Assembly: GCA_022432975.1 (NCBI GenBank)
Contig: CM039508.1
Coordinates: forward strand, 30,398,433-30,462,432
Direction: 5' to 3'
DNA: 64,000 nucleotides
Source of the DNA: Begonia masoniana
Taxonomy: Eukaryota > Streptophyta > Magnoliopsida > Cucurbitales > Begoniaceae
Position 1 is the stretch's first letter. Each line of letters starts with the position of its first letter. This document shows positions 21,614-35,350 of this stretch, piece by piece. A model generated the notes under the pieces. The model was not told where the DNA came from. It made no database searches and saw only the letters and a list, made by a program, of their open reading frames with translations. The position numbers and the translations under genes are program-made.

Positions 21614-24600
21614 TCTCTGTTTTGCAGGATGATGTGTCTCCAATAAGGAATCAGTGGTACCTGGACAGTGGCTGTTCTAGGCACATGACTGGAGATGCAT
21701 CCATGTTTGCTGTTGTCAACAAAAAGAAAGGAAACGTCACTTTTGGTGGAAACCAGAAGGGTAAAATTGTTGGCATCGGCAATATAGGTAATCCTGATAA
21801 TATTATTATAGAAAATGTTCTGTTAGTCGAAGGTCTAAAATATAACCTGCTGAGCATTAGTCAATTATGTGATAAGGGTTACAAAGTAATCTTTAAGAAA
21901 AATTCCTGTATTATTAAGGATATATCTAATAGCAAGGTTCTCTTTACTGGTTTCAGGAAAGAGAATATCTATGTTATTGACAGATAATTTTATTTGTGAT
22001 AATGAAAAATGTTTTGCTGTTAATTCTTCCAATGACTGCTGGACTTGGCATAAGAGATTAGGACATGTAGGGATGGATACCTTAGCTAAGATTACTAAGG
22101 AGAACCTAGTTAGAGGAATTCCTAAAATATTTTTTGAGAAGGATAAGGTCTGTGAAGCTTGCCAAGTTCCTTTGCATCCAAGAATGCAATTTCTACCTCT
22201 AAGCCTCTCCAACTCCTTCACATGGACCTCTTCGGTCCCTCCAATATTGCCAGTTTAGGAGGAAAATTCTATGCATTTGTCATTGTTGATGATTTTTCTA
22301 GATTTACTTGGGTTCACTTTCTGAAGTCTAAGGATGAGACTTTTGACACATTTTCTAGTTTTAGAAAAAGAGTTCAAAATGAAAAGGAGCTCACCATAGT
22401 TGCTATTCGTAGTGATCATGGTGGAGAATTTGAAAATGAGAAATTTGAACTCTTGTGTCTCAAGTATGGAATTGAGCACAATTTCTCTTCCCCTAGAACC
22501 CCTCAGCAAAATGGTGTTGTTGAGAGGAAAAATAGGTCTCTCTAAGAGCTAGCTCGGACTATGCTTAATGAGAATTCCCTTCCAAAATATTTCTGGGCAG
22601 AAGTTGTGTCAACAGCTTGTTATGTGCTTAATCGGGTCTCCATAAGACCTATTCTTGAGAAAACTCCCTATGAGCTTTGGAATGGTAAAACACCTTCTGT
22701 TAAGTATTTTAGAGCTTTTGGAAGCAAATGTTTCATTCTAAACACTAAGGATAACTTAGGAAAATTCGATTCCAAATCTGATCTTGGAATTTTTCTGGGT
22801 TATTCCCTTTTCAGCAAAGCTTATAGAGTATTCAATAGGAGAACTCTAGTTGTAGATGAGTCAGTTCATGTTAACTTTGATGAGTCCCCTCAACCCACAA
22901 TCAATGTGGATGAGGATGATATTTTGGATAAACAACTGGATTCTCTTTCCTTAGAAAAACCTAGTGATCCTCCCCAAGTAGAAAAATCTCTAGAACCTTC
23001 CTCTACTTCTTTAGATATTGTTCATGTCAAGGATGAAAATCCTGCTCTTCCTAAAGATTGGAAGTATGTCAAAGACCATCCAATAGATGAAATTTTAGGT
23101 GATCCTTCTTTAGGAGTCAAGACTAGATCCTCTCTTAGGAATCTCTGTGCCAATGTGGCATTTATTTCTCAGATAGAGCCTAAGAAGTTTGAGGATGCTG
23201 AATTGGATGAAAATTGGATTGTTGCAATGCAAGATGAACTAAACCAATTCGAAAGGAACAATGTTTGGGAACTTGTTCCAAAACCTGTTGATCATTCTAT
23301 TATTGGAACTAAGTGGGTTTATAAGAATAAAATGGATGAAAATGAGATTGTAGTAAGAAACAAAGCTAGGCTAGTTGCCAAAGGTTACAATCAAGAAGAA
23401 GGAATTGATTTTGAGGAAACCTTTGCTCCTGTAACTAGACTAGAATCCATTAGAATGCTCTTAGCTTTTGCCTGCTACAAAAACTTCACACTCTTTCAAA
23501 TGGATGTAAAGAGTACTTTTTTAAATGGATATATCATGGAAGAAGTTTATGTAGAGCAGCCCCTAGGATTTGAAGACTATGCGAAACCTGATCATGTTAA
23601 TAGACTTAATAAGGCTCTTTATGGACTTAAGCAGGCTCCTAGAGCTTGGTATGATAGATTGAAGAATTTCCTTGAGGAAAGGAATTTCAAAAAGGGAAAT
23701 ACAGATTCAACTCTATTTACCAAGCAAAAGGATAATGACATTCTGTTAGTTCAAATTTATGTTGATGATATTATTTTTGGATCAACTAATGTCAACTTGT
23801 GTAATGAATTTTCTTCCCTCATGCAAAGTGAATTTGAAATGAGTATGATGGGGGAGTTAAAATTTTTCTTAGGATTTCAAATCAGTCAATCTCCTAATGG
23901 AATTTTCTTCTGCCAAGAAAAGTACATTAAGGAACTCCTAAAGAAATTTGGTTTAGAATCTGTCAAATCTTCTAAAACTCCCATGAGTACCACAACAAAA
24001 TTGGACAAAGATGAACATGGAATAAATGTGGATATTAAGAAATATCGTGGTATGATTGGTTCTTTGTTATATCTGACTGCAAGTAGGCCAGATATTCTGT
24101 TTAGTGTTTGTTTGTGTGCTAGATTCCAACCTGCCCCTAAGGAGTCTCATTTATCTGCTGTAAAAAGGATTTTCAAATATTTGAGTGGGACTTATGATTT
24201 AGGTTTATGGTATCCTAAAGGTATTTCTTTTGATCTGATTGGATACTCAGATTCTGACTATGCTGGTAGTCTAGTAGATAGGAAAAGCACCAGTGGAACA
24301 TGTCAATTCCTTGGTGAATCTTTAGTTTCCTGGTATTCTAAGAAACAGAATTCTGTTGCATTGTCAACTGCTGAGAGTGAATATATTGCAGCAGGCAGTT
24401 GCTGTGCACAAATGCTTTAGATGAAGCAAACTCTAGAAGACTATAATATGTTCTATGATACGATTCCTATTCGGTGTGACAACACCAGTGCAATTAATAT
24501 TTCTAAAAATCCTATTCAGCATTCTAAAACCAAACATATTGATGTAAGATATCACTTCATCCGTGATCATGTACTAAGAGGTGATATATCCTTAGAATTT

Positions 24601-24708
24601 GTTAATTCAGTAGACCAACTAGCTGACATTTTTACCAAGCCTTTGGATGAAAAGACATTTAATAATATTAGAATAAGGCTAGGCCTTATTCGGGTTGAGA
24701 AAAACTAA
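21610..24708 (+). pseudogene. pol: SIRE copy 2 pol, nearly intact: PR-INT-RT-RNase H
   Basis: The protease has WYLDSGCSRHMTGD (21652-21693). The integrase zinc region has WHKRLGHVGMD and CEACQ (22040-22167), and the integrase core runs to 22545 with LHMDLFG, RSDHGGEF and VVERKNRS. RT has [15 protein letters not shown] (23370), [10 protein letters not shown] (23502) and active site YVDD at 23758-23769. RNase H is from about 24230 to 24708 with AESEYIAA and IFTKPLDEKTF. Breaks are one extra base near 21980, a 19-base deletion near 22167 just after CEACQ (both judged against copy 1), TAA at 22543 (CAA in copy 1) and TAG at 24418 (TGG in copy 1). It starts in the -1 frame relative to gag. Confidence 0.93.
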
Positions 24709-24754
24709 ATTTATTCCTCTGTTGAAAATTCCTGAGTGTTAGAGCATTTCCTTC

Positions 24755-24862
24755 TGTGATGGCATCGGTAGATGCTAAGTTTTCAATAGGCATCGGAAGA
24801 TGCATGTCTATCGGAAGGCATCGGTAGATGCTATGTTTTTCTATAGGCATCAGAAGATGTAT
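24755..24862 (+). repeat. GCATCGGTAGATGC repeats in the pol/env-like spacer (copy 2)
   Basis: GCATCGGTAGATGC is at 24762-24775 and 24818-24831, with variants near 24790 and 24847. ATCGGTAGATG is the exact reverse complement of CATCTACCGAT in the U3 of both LTRs (18178-18188; 28620-28630), and close to the complement of the minisatellite core. The rest of 24709-25053 is untranslated. Confidence 0.8.
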
Positions 24863-25053
24863 TTGCATTTCTTAAATCTACCGACACGTGTGACCCATCG
24901 GGTTAATCTGTCTTACACGTGTGACTCCATCTCGTCGGGCGATGCCCCTTTTTTCATTTAAACTCTGCTTCTTCACAAAGACGCTTCACATTTCGCGCTC
25001 TTTCAGAAAAACCCATTCCCTTCCAATCGTCTCTCTCAAGTCCTATTCTTCCC

Positions 25054-28349
<3,296 letters not shown>

Positions 28350-28970
28350 TGTTGACTTAAATGATGTTTAAGGTCTAAATTTTTTTGATGATGTTATTTG
28401 AATTGGTTAATATTGTAATTTGTTATGTTAAGTGAATGAGAATAACGACTATGCCTTAGTAATTTAATCTGTTGGAAATGCCCTTGGAAAGGGTATTTTA
28501 GTTGTTTAACAATCGTGATTAAGTGTCCAGGGCTGAAAAATCATTGCCGATGGTGTTGAAAATAGACATATACCGATCGCTAAACGACAAAGCAAAAAAA
28601 GGCTGCTGCCGATGGCCTTCATCTACCGATCGATAAAACGACAAAAGAAGAAGTCGTTCAAAGTCTACTTAAACTGATCGCTAGACGACATATACCGATG
28701 GAGTTTAATGGTGCTTCTGCCGATGGCTTTGTCAAGATACTTATGCCGATGGCGGTTCAGCGCATATATTTTTATATGCGATGGCGGTTCAGCGCATATA
28801 TTTTTACTTATGCTGATGGCGGTTTAGCGCTAATGCTTGTACCGATGGATTCTCAACGTGCATCTGCCGATGGAGTTCAAGGCTTGCATCTGCGATGGAG
28901 TTCAAGGCTTGCATCTGCCGATGGTGTTTGAAGATACATCTGCCGATGGTGTTTGAAGATACATCGCTGA
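28350..28970 (+). repeat. 3' LTR of SIRE copy 2, truncated
   Basis: It starts TGTTGACTTAAATGATG after the polypurine tract and follows the 5' LTR through the CCGATCG region. It has only about three GCCGATGGAGTTCAAGG units instead of 21, and stops matching near 28970 (ACATCGCTGATAACC). TATA box, R and U5 are gone. Confidence 0.88.
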
Positions 28971-29097
28971 TAACCTAACATTCATCTAATCCTAACATCC
29001 ATCTAATCCTAACATGCATCTAATAAAGTTTAAGCAAAAAGGCAAACGTTTGCCAATAAGTTCGAAATTTCAAAAAAAACAACAAATATCAAAGCTC
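28971..29097 (-). other. Short spacer with 17-bp repeats, 3' flank of the gypsy element
   Basis: Three consecutive 17-bp units resembling TAACATCCATCTAATCC lie at about 28977-29025. The remainder precedes, on the minus strand, the end of the gypsy reading frame. No LTR or polypurine tract is visible. Confidence 0.5.
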
Positions 29098-31985
29098 GGG
29101 AAGACAAATTCTCATGTGAGCATTAAGGTGCCTCTTTAGTCTTTCCACATGAGAAGATGCTTTGGTTGGTCAACGTCCCTAGCTTTAATCTCCCACTTCA
29201 AGTCGTCCACGGTGTCCTCCAAGTCTTCACACGAACCGTGACCTGCAAAAGAGACAAGTGTGTTAGTAAAATTGTGGACTCGGGTCTGGGATCGTGTAAT
29301 GGACCTACAGGGCACATCAGATGGTAACTGGAAGATATATTGAGACTTGATCCGAGCAAATGGAATAGTTCGACCCAAAAAGATCCTGTGAATCGCTGGT
29401 CTCGATCACTGACAATCCTTTGAGGAATTCCCCACAACTTCACAATATGTTTGAAAAAGAGTTGGGCAGTCGTTTCCGCAGGGTAATGCTTTGGGGTAGC
29501 AATGAATGTGGCATATTTAGAAAACCTATCGACGATCACCAGTATCACTTCAAAGTCGTTGGCAGACGGCAAATTGGTGATGAAATCCAAGGAAACACTC
29601 TCCCAAGACACTTTCGGTACAGGCAGTGGTTCTAGTAGGCCGACCACTTTGTTTCTTTCGACCTTATCTTGTTGGCATACGAGATAAGTTTTAGTGTACT
29701 GCATAACATCAACCTTCATTTGCGGCCAGTAATATCCCTTCTTTAAGAGAGCATAAGTCTGCTGCCACCGAGCTTGACAAGCCCACATGGTATCGTGGCA
29801 TTCTCGCAGAAGAGTACGCCGCAGATTATTGCTTCGAGGCACATACAAACGGTTTCCCTTGGTAAAGAGTAAGTCATCTTTGATCCAGAATTGCTGAGTC
29901 TTTCCTTCCTTCACAAGTTGCATGCCAGCTAGAACCCAAGGGTCATTTTGCAAATTATCCCGGATGCGATCTTTCAATGATCCGTTGACTTTGCTTGCTT
30001 GAAGTTGAGATAGATAACATAGACTCGCGCATTCGACCTTCCAGCTTAATGCATCAACTACTCGGTTGCTCTGGCCTGACTTGTGTTCGAAGTTAAAATC
30101 AAACTCTGAAATTAATTTGTGCCACCGTGCTTGTTTTGCTGAGAGCTTTGGTTGTTCAAAGAAATGATAAATTGAACTATTATCTGTCTTTATGATGAAC
30201 TTCCATCCAAGCAAATACTGTCTCAACACTCGCAGACAATGTACTACAGCCAACATTTCCTTCTCTGAAGCAATGTATTTTCTCTCTGCTTCTTTCAACT
30301 TACGACTTTCGAAGGCGATAGGATGACCGTTTTGCATCAGGATTCCTCCTAGAGCAACATCTGAAGCATCAGTCTCTACTTCGAATGGCTGAGTAACATC
30401 GGCTAGTGCAAGTACAGGCTTTTGTATCATAGCTGCTTTCAAGTCGACAAAGGATTTTTTACATTTAGAGCTCCACTCCCAAGGAACTCCTTTCTTTAAG
30501 AGTTCTGTTAGGGGTACGGCTCTCTTTGAAAATCCTTCCACAAAGTGTTTGTAATAATTGGCAAGCCCGAGGAAGGAACGCAGTTCAGTGACAGATGTCG
30601 GGGTCTTCCAACTTTTGACAGCACTTATCTTACTAGAGTCCATGTGAAGACGGCCTTGTTCAACAATGTGGCCGAGGAATTCGATGCTCTCCTGAGCAAA
30701 AGAGCATTTTTCCTTCTTCACATATAGTTGATTTTCTCTTAGCTTCTTGAAAACCAAACGGAGATGTGACTTGTGTTCTTCCAGCGTCTCGCTATATACC
30801 ACAATGTCATCAAGGTACACCACCACAAACTTATCAAGGTATTCATGAAATACTCGATTCATGAGGGTGCAGAATGTTGCTGGAGCATTTGTGAGTTCGA
30901 AGGGCATCACCAAGAATTCAAAGGCTTCATAGCTTGTTACACACGTTGTCTTGGGTTCGTCTCCTTCTGCAATCCTTACTTGATAATAACCTGATCGCAG
31001 ATCAAGCTTGGTGAAGAACTTGGCCTTATACAATTGATCAAAAAAGGTCAGCGATGAGCGGAATGAGATACTTGTTGCATACTGTGACTTTGTTGAGTGC
31101 CCGGTAGTCTATACACATTCGCAGACTTCCATCCTTTTTCTTTTGAAACAAGATTGGTGCTCCAAAAGGTGCTTTAGCAGGTCTGATGAACCCAGCTTCT
31201 AGTAGCTCGTCCAATTGCTTTCTTAATTCTTCTAGTTCTGGTGGAGCCATTCGATATAGGGCCTTTGCAGGAGGTTTAGATCCGGGGTTCAGTTCAATCT
31301 GATGATCGATGTCCCTTTTTGGAGGTAACGTCTTGGGTAAACACTCAGGCATGATACTCCTGAACTCTTTTAGGACTTTTGAGATTTCATGACGTATTAC
31401 TTCCTCCTTTTTTGTACTTAACTCCAATGGAACGACCATGTAAGTTGGATCGTCACGTTTCAGCCCTTTCTTGAATTGCATAGCAGAGAGCATCTTTGTG
31501 TTGATGACATTTGGTTGTTTCAGAATCGCAATAACAACGGTTGGGTTGTTACTGGTGATTATTAAACATTTCGCTGAGGGCATTGGGATGAATTTATGTT
31601 CCATCAAGAACTCCATCCCCAAGATAGCATCAAAGTCATCCAACTGTGCTACAACAAAGTCAATGTGTCCTGTCCATGAGCTGAGTTTTAACTGGGCTCT
31701 CCTTACAACCCCGAGTACCGGCATCACTTTTCCATTCACTGTTTTCATCCTCCCATCATTCTTTTCTAGCTTCAAACCAAGACGACGAGCTTCCTTTTCT
31801 GTAATGAAGTTGTGAGTAGCTCCCGAGTTTATCATTGTACTTTTAGTAGGTCTACCATTGATGAAGGACTCCACATACATGAGACCCTTATCTGGGATCT
31901 TTCTCAATTCCTCCATCTGTTGTTGTACAGCTGATAAGAAAGTCATAGTCCCAACTTCGGCAAGTTCAGCGGATTCTTCTTCATC
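29098..31985 (-). pseudogene. pol: gypsy PR-RT-RNase H-integrase, broken
   Basis: Protease: [20 protein letters not shown], with Asn in place of the catalytic Asp of [22 protein letters not shown], then after a +1 shift in a T run near 31033, [13 protein letters not shown] and active site YLDDIVVYS. RNase H: ETDASDVALGGILMQ, SEKEMLAVVHCL. Integrase: zinc region (ECHDTMWACQARW, CQQDKVERNK) and core (LDFITNLPS, IVDRFSKYATF, IVSDRDQRF). The core then breaks near 29275 after NISSSYHL, losing the catalytic Glu region. A C-terminal tail (RLKRHLNAHMRICLPEL) ends near 29098. Confidence 0.92.
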
Positions 31986-32009
31986 AACTTCTTGAACTTG
32001 GTTGTCATC

Positions 32010-33221
32010 TCAAATCGAAGCTTGTAAGGAAATTAATGCCGTTCTATGAGGACACTCGGCTACTCGATGAGGTCCCTTGCACAGAAAACAGGACATAGGC
32101 CTATTTGTTTGTCGTTGGTTGTTAGCATTTCTTGTTGCTTGGTAACCTTCTCTTGGGACAAATGGCTTCCTTTCAACAGTTCCAGTGTTCGGTTTCTGGG
32201 ACTTAGTGGAGTTTGAGCTACTAGGAGCGGTCTTCTTTGGCCCAAGGTTCTCGGAGTTATAATCGAACAACCGCTCTGCTGCGGCAAGTGCACTTGAAAG
32301 GCTTTGCACTCTTTGTTCATACAATTTTGTTCTGGCCCATGATTTAAGACCTTCAATGAAAGTGAAGATCTTGTCTTTTTCTGACATATCTCTTATATTC
32401 AGCATAAGTCTCGAAAACTGCTTGACATATTCATGGATGCTTGCAGTCTGTTTTAGTTCTCGGAGTAGTCTACGAGCGTTGAACTCAACATTTTCTAGGA
32501 AGAATTGATCTTTCAATTGCCTTTTTAGTTCTTCCCAAGTATCGATCACACATTCGCCATTACTGATTTCATGATATTTTGATCTCTACCAAAGTTTTGC
32601 ATCACCAGTAAGATGCATTGTGGCCAAGGTCACTTTCGAATCATCATCCGTTTTAGTGGCCTTGAAATACTGTTCCATGTCTAAGATGAAATTCTCTATT
32701 TCTTTAGCATACCAGGCTCCCCCAAAGGGTTTTGGCTCAAGGATTTTCACTCGACTAAATTCAGCAGTAGTAGTAGCCTGGGTTTGACTCCCCATGACTC
32801 TCATCGTAAGGTTCAGTTTAATGTTAATCTCGGCAATCTCGTCCCTAAGAGAATCAAACATTGTTCTGAAGTCCATGGTCACTTGAGACATAGTTTTTGA
32901 CAACCGGGTATCAGCTAGATCGATCTCATTGACGTGCTCCAGGACCCTGATTATTGCACCTGTGGAACTTTCTCCCGTGTCGACTCCCTTTCCCTTTTCT
33001 TGTCGAGATTCGAGGGTCTCCACCCGATCCACCAGCTCCGGAATCGGTATGGCGTCTATTCTGTTGTGAATAGCCGCTATTTCAGCAGGAAATTTAGACA
33101 TTTCCTTCATTCGTTCTTCTATGAATCGAATGTTATCCGGTATGTCTTGCAGATACCGTACTTCTTCTTCTAACTCGAGGAGGCGTTCGAGTTGATCCGA
33201 TGGTGTACTCGACCTTTCCAT
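32010..33221 (-). pseudogene. gag: gypsy gag, two stops
   Basis: MERSSTPSDQLERLLELEEE opens at 33221 with a coiled-coil-like N-terminus (LVDRVETLESRQEKG). The retrotransposon Gag core runs from about residue 160 (FSRVKILEPKPFGGAWYAKE, LTGDAKLW). TAG at about 32584 falls where a second Trp is usual. The core continues TWEELKRQLKDQFF, EYVKQFSRLMLNI, FIEGLKSWARTKLYEQ. A zinc knuckle CFLCKGPHRVAECP has three residues between the second Cys and the His. A TGA near 32010 separates it from protease in the same frame. Confidence 0.9.
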
Positions 33222-33265
33222 TGAACTTTTCTTTGGCAGAATTTCTCACAATTTGAGCCAACCTG

Positions 33266-33277
33266 GCTCTGATACCA
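33266..33277 (-). promoter_or_regulatory. Primer binding site of the gypsy element 29098-33689
   Basis: The minus strand reads TGGTATCAGAGC, the initiator-Met tRNA complement, two bases after the LTR end. Confidence 0.9.
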
Positions 33278-33279
33278 AC

Positions 33280-33689
33280 TGTCACGGTCCTACTTTCAAG
33301 GGGCGTAACGAGACCGTGCAGCACCCAATATCGCTCTTGTACTGAGTCAGCCAACGAGCGTGCCAACGACATCGAGTGCCCACTTCGTTAGAGCGAGCTT
33401 GTGTCTAACGAGTAAGTAACGAGCGAGCGAGATTAACCAAAAAGAGCGTCATTGAGTATAGTATGCATAAAGAGAGTCTGTGTAAAAAGCTTGTTCATTG
33501 ATTAGCAGCAAATTACGTCGGTGGGTAGGGGGTCTACGTGCAGTTATGCCTCTCCCCCTAAAGAGCAATCCGGATCATCTCCCCTACAGCAGTAGTATAC
33601 ATGCTATAGTGGCGAGGAGTCACTCTTGAGATATAAAAGGAAAATAAATACAACTGAATAACTTAAAAAGGAAATAAACCTACTTAACA
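33280..33689 (-). repeat. 5' LTR of the gypsy element 29098-33689
   Basis: In plus orientation it runs TGTCACGGTCCTAC to CCTACTTAACA, ~410 bp, with the primer site outside the low end. It contains several AACGAGCG words. The outer boundary is placed at the last CA before MULE coding sequence and could be a few bases off. No second copy lies in the window. Confidence 0.75.
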
Positions 33690-34480
33690 ACATGGGTGGC
33701 CATAGGCAATATGCCTTGGACAAGCCCGAGCCTTGACATATGGCTTCGATGAACAGAGCCTAGCTATTGGGTTAGTCATGCATTTTTGTCGATTCCCAAG
33801 GGCAAAATGGGCTTGAATGATTTATGCTAGCAATTCAATGGATTTCTATTGCCGGTCAGGGACAAATCGATCCTGACCATGTTCGATATGATCTGAAAGT
33901 GCTTCATGACTCAGATAGTGAAAAAGTTTGAGAAGTTGGCCTCCTTATTAGACCTCTTGTGTCTGCAAATAAAAAAGAAGCTTATGAAGGTAGAACTTGC
34001 GGCTCGAAATTGGAGCTCTATGTTTGCAGGAACTGGACAATTTAAGGTCAGCAACGACAACGAACAATACGATGTTGACATGATTGCCGCTGTGTGCAAC
34101 TATGCAAAGTTGGAGCTTACTAGAATCTCATGTGTCCATTACATTCCGTGCATGCATTTCATGAGAGTAGCGCTGGAAAATTATGTGCATTCATACTATC
34201 ACTGGGCAATTTGCCTACAGATGTAGTCAAACTATATTCAGCCCCTTAGCGGCCAACAAATGTGGTCACCTGTTGGAGATGTGGCCCCAATACTTCCGCC
34301 CATAAGACAGCGCCAACCATGTAGGCCAAAGAAGACAAGAGTGCGAGATATCGATGAACCGTCAAGTTCGACAATTAGTAGGAAGAACTCAACGATGTTG
34401 TGTCGTATATGTCGGCAGTAGGGGCATAATAGTCGCACTTGTCCTAACAGGAGATCCTCTTCAGGTGCTTCTTTCGGTTT
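33690..34480 (+). pseudogene. MULE (MuDR-type) transposase C-terminal remnant
   Basis: Positions 33906-34226 encode KKLMKVELAARNWSSMFAG, FKVSNDNEQYDVDM and a degraded SWIM zinc segment (CNYAKLELTRISCVHYIPC, with Tyr for one Cys), then NYVHSYYHW. Following frames give SNYIQPLSGQQMWSPVGD, ILPPI, RPKKTRVRDIDEP and a final zinc knuckle CRICRQ*GHNSRTCP with an internal stop. This order is that of Mutator-like transposases near their C-terminus. The catalytic DDE part is missing, cut off by the gypsy LTR at 33689. Confidence 0.82.
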
Positions 34481-34629
34481 TACTTTCCAATACACATTTA
34501 TGGGGTTCTACGCATTTGACGGGATGCAAGTACATTTCAACACGTTTCACTATAACTCACATTCTTTTTGTTTACTATAGTTTTCATTATGTACAAGAAT
34601 CTTTGGCACACGGCCACAACAGAAATTAA

Positions 34630-34867
34630 TGAATGTTCGGAATGTAATTTATGGATTTATCTTAATGTTTAATTTATACCCAATGTGTAATGTATAATAT
34701 ATGAATTTATTTTAATGCTTAATTTATTATTAGGGTAATGTGTAAAATATTGATTTATTATAATCTGTAATGTGTAATATATGGATTTATTTTAAGATGT
34801 AATTTATTATCATTGTAATGTGTAATTTATAGATATAGTATAATCTGCAAATTCTGTATATATTATC
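34630..34867. repeat. AT-rich block of ~70-bp degenerate repeats
   Basis: Phrases such as AATGTGTAATATATGGATTT and TTTAATTTATTAT recur three to four times. No coding potential. Possibly the non-coding part of the MULE. Confidence 0.5.
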
Positions 34868-35101
34868 GGGTAAAAACTAATTTAAACCTCAAACTATGAG
34901 GTTTTTTTAAAACACTCCCTAAAATACCAAATGATATTTGATTTACTTGAAAATTTACCACATGTGCATCACATCATGGGAAAATAATCTGAAAATTTTC
35001 GTGATTTTCTAATACTTGTATGACTTATTATAATTGTTTTCGGCTATTTTATAAAATAATTAACTAAAATTTCAATAAATCGTATAAGTGTAATTTATCG
35101 T

Positions 35102-35125
35102 TTGAGGTTTAAATTGGTTATTACC
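35102..35125 (-). repeat. Additional inverted terminus (TTTGAGGTTTAAATTGGTTATTACC-like)
   Basis: The reverse complement, GGTAATAACCAATTTAAACC, matches the left end at 34869 with few mismatches. It would close a 258-bp MITE with the left end, or be the 3' end of the decayed MULE to the left. Confidence 0.45.
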
Positions 35126-35350
35126 ATGTATTATATTGTGTAATTGACTAAGATAAAATTTAAAAAATTGGTAGAATTTTGTTTGTTTTATGACTCATTC
35201 ATAACTATCTTCAAACAACTATAGAGAAAGTACATCCTCTGGTCCATCCTCTCCCACCCAGTAGCCTCCTAAAAGAAAAATGGTGCAGCCGTGCCGTCCT
35301 CCATAGGAACATCGCTTGCTGATATGGAGGCCCCTTAATCGGACTTGGGC

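Larger units (their letters stand above)
29098..33689 (-). mobile_element. Ty3/gypsy element, minus strand, lacking its 3' LTR
   Basis: On the minus strand it has 5' LTR (33689-33280), primer site, gag with one zinc knuckle, protease, RT, RNase H and integrase, with the end of integrase deleted and no 3' LTR. Gag and the protease/RT start share one frame, so it was a single-ORF type. Breaks are TAG at about 32584, a TGA near 32010, an extra T in a T run near 31033, and the integrase deletion. It sits between truncated SIRE copy 2 and the MULE remnant. Confidence 0.92.

Noticed and set aside
17906..24708. SIRE copy 2 as an autonomous active element
   Set aside because: Gag and pol together hold at least five stops, two frameshifts and a 19-base deletion, and the 3' LTR is truncated.
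34868..35125. Firm call of a 258-bp MITE
   Set aside because: The left end pairs better with the end at 50379 than with 35125, and no clear target duplication flanks the short unit.
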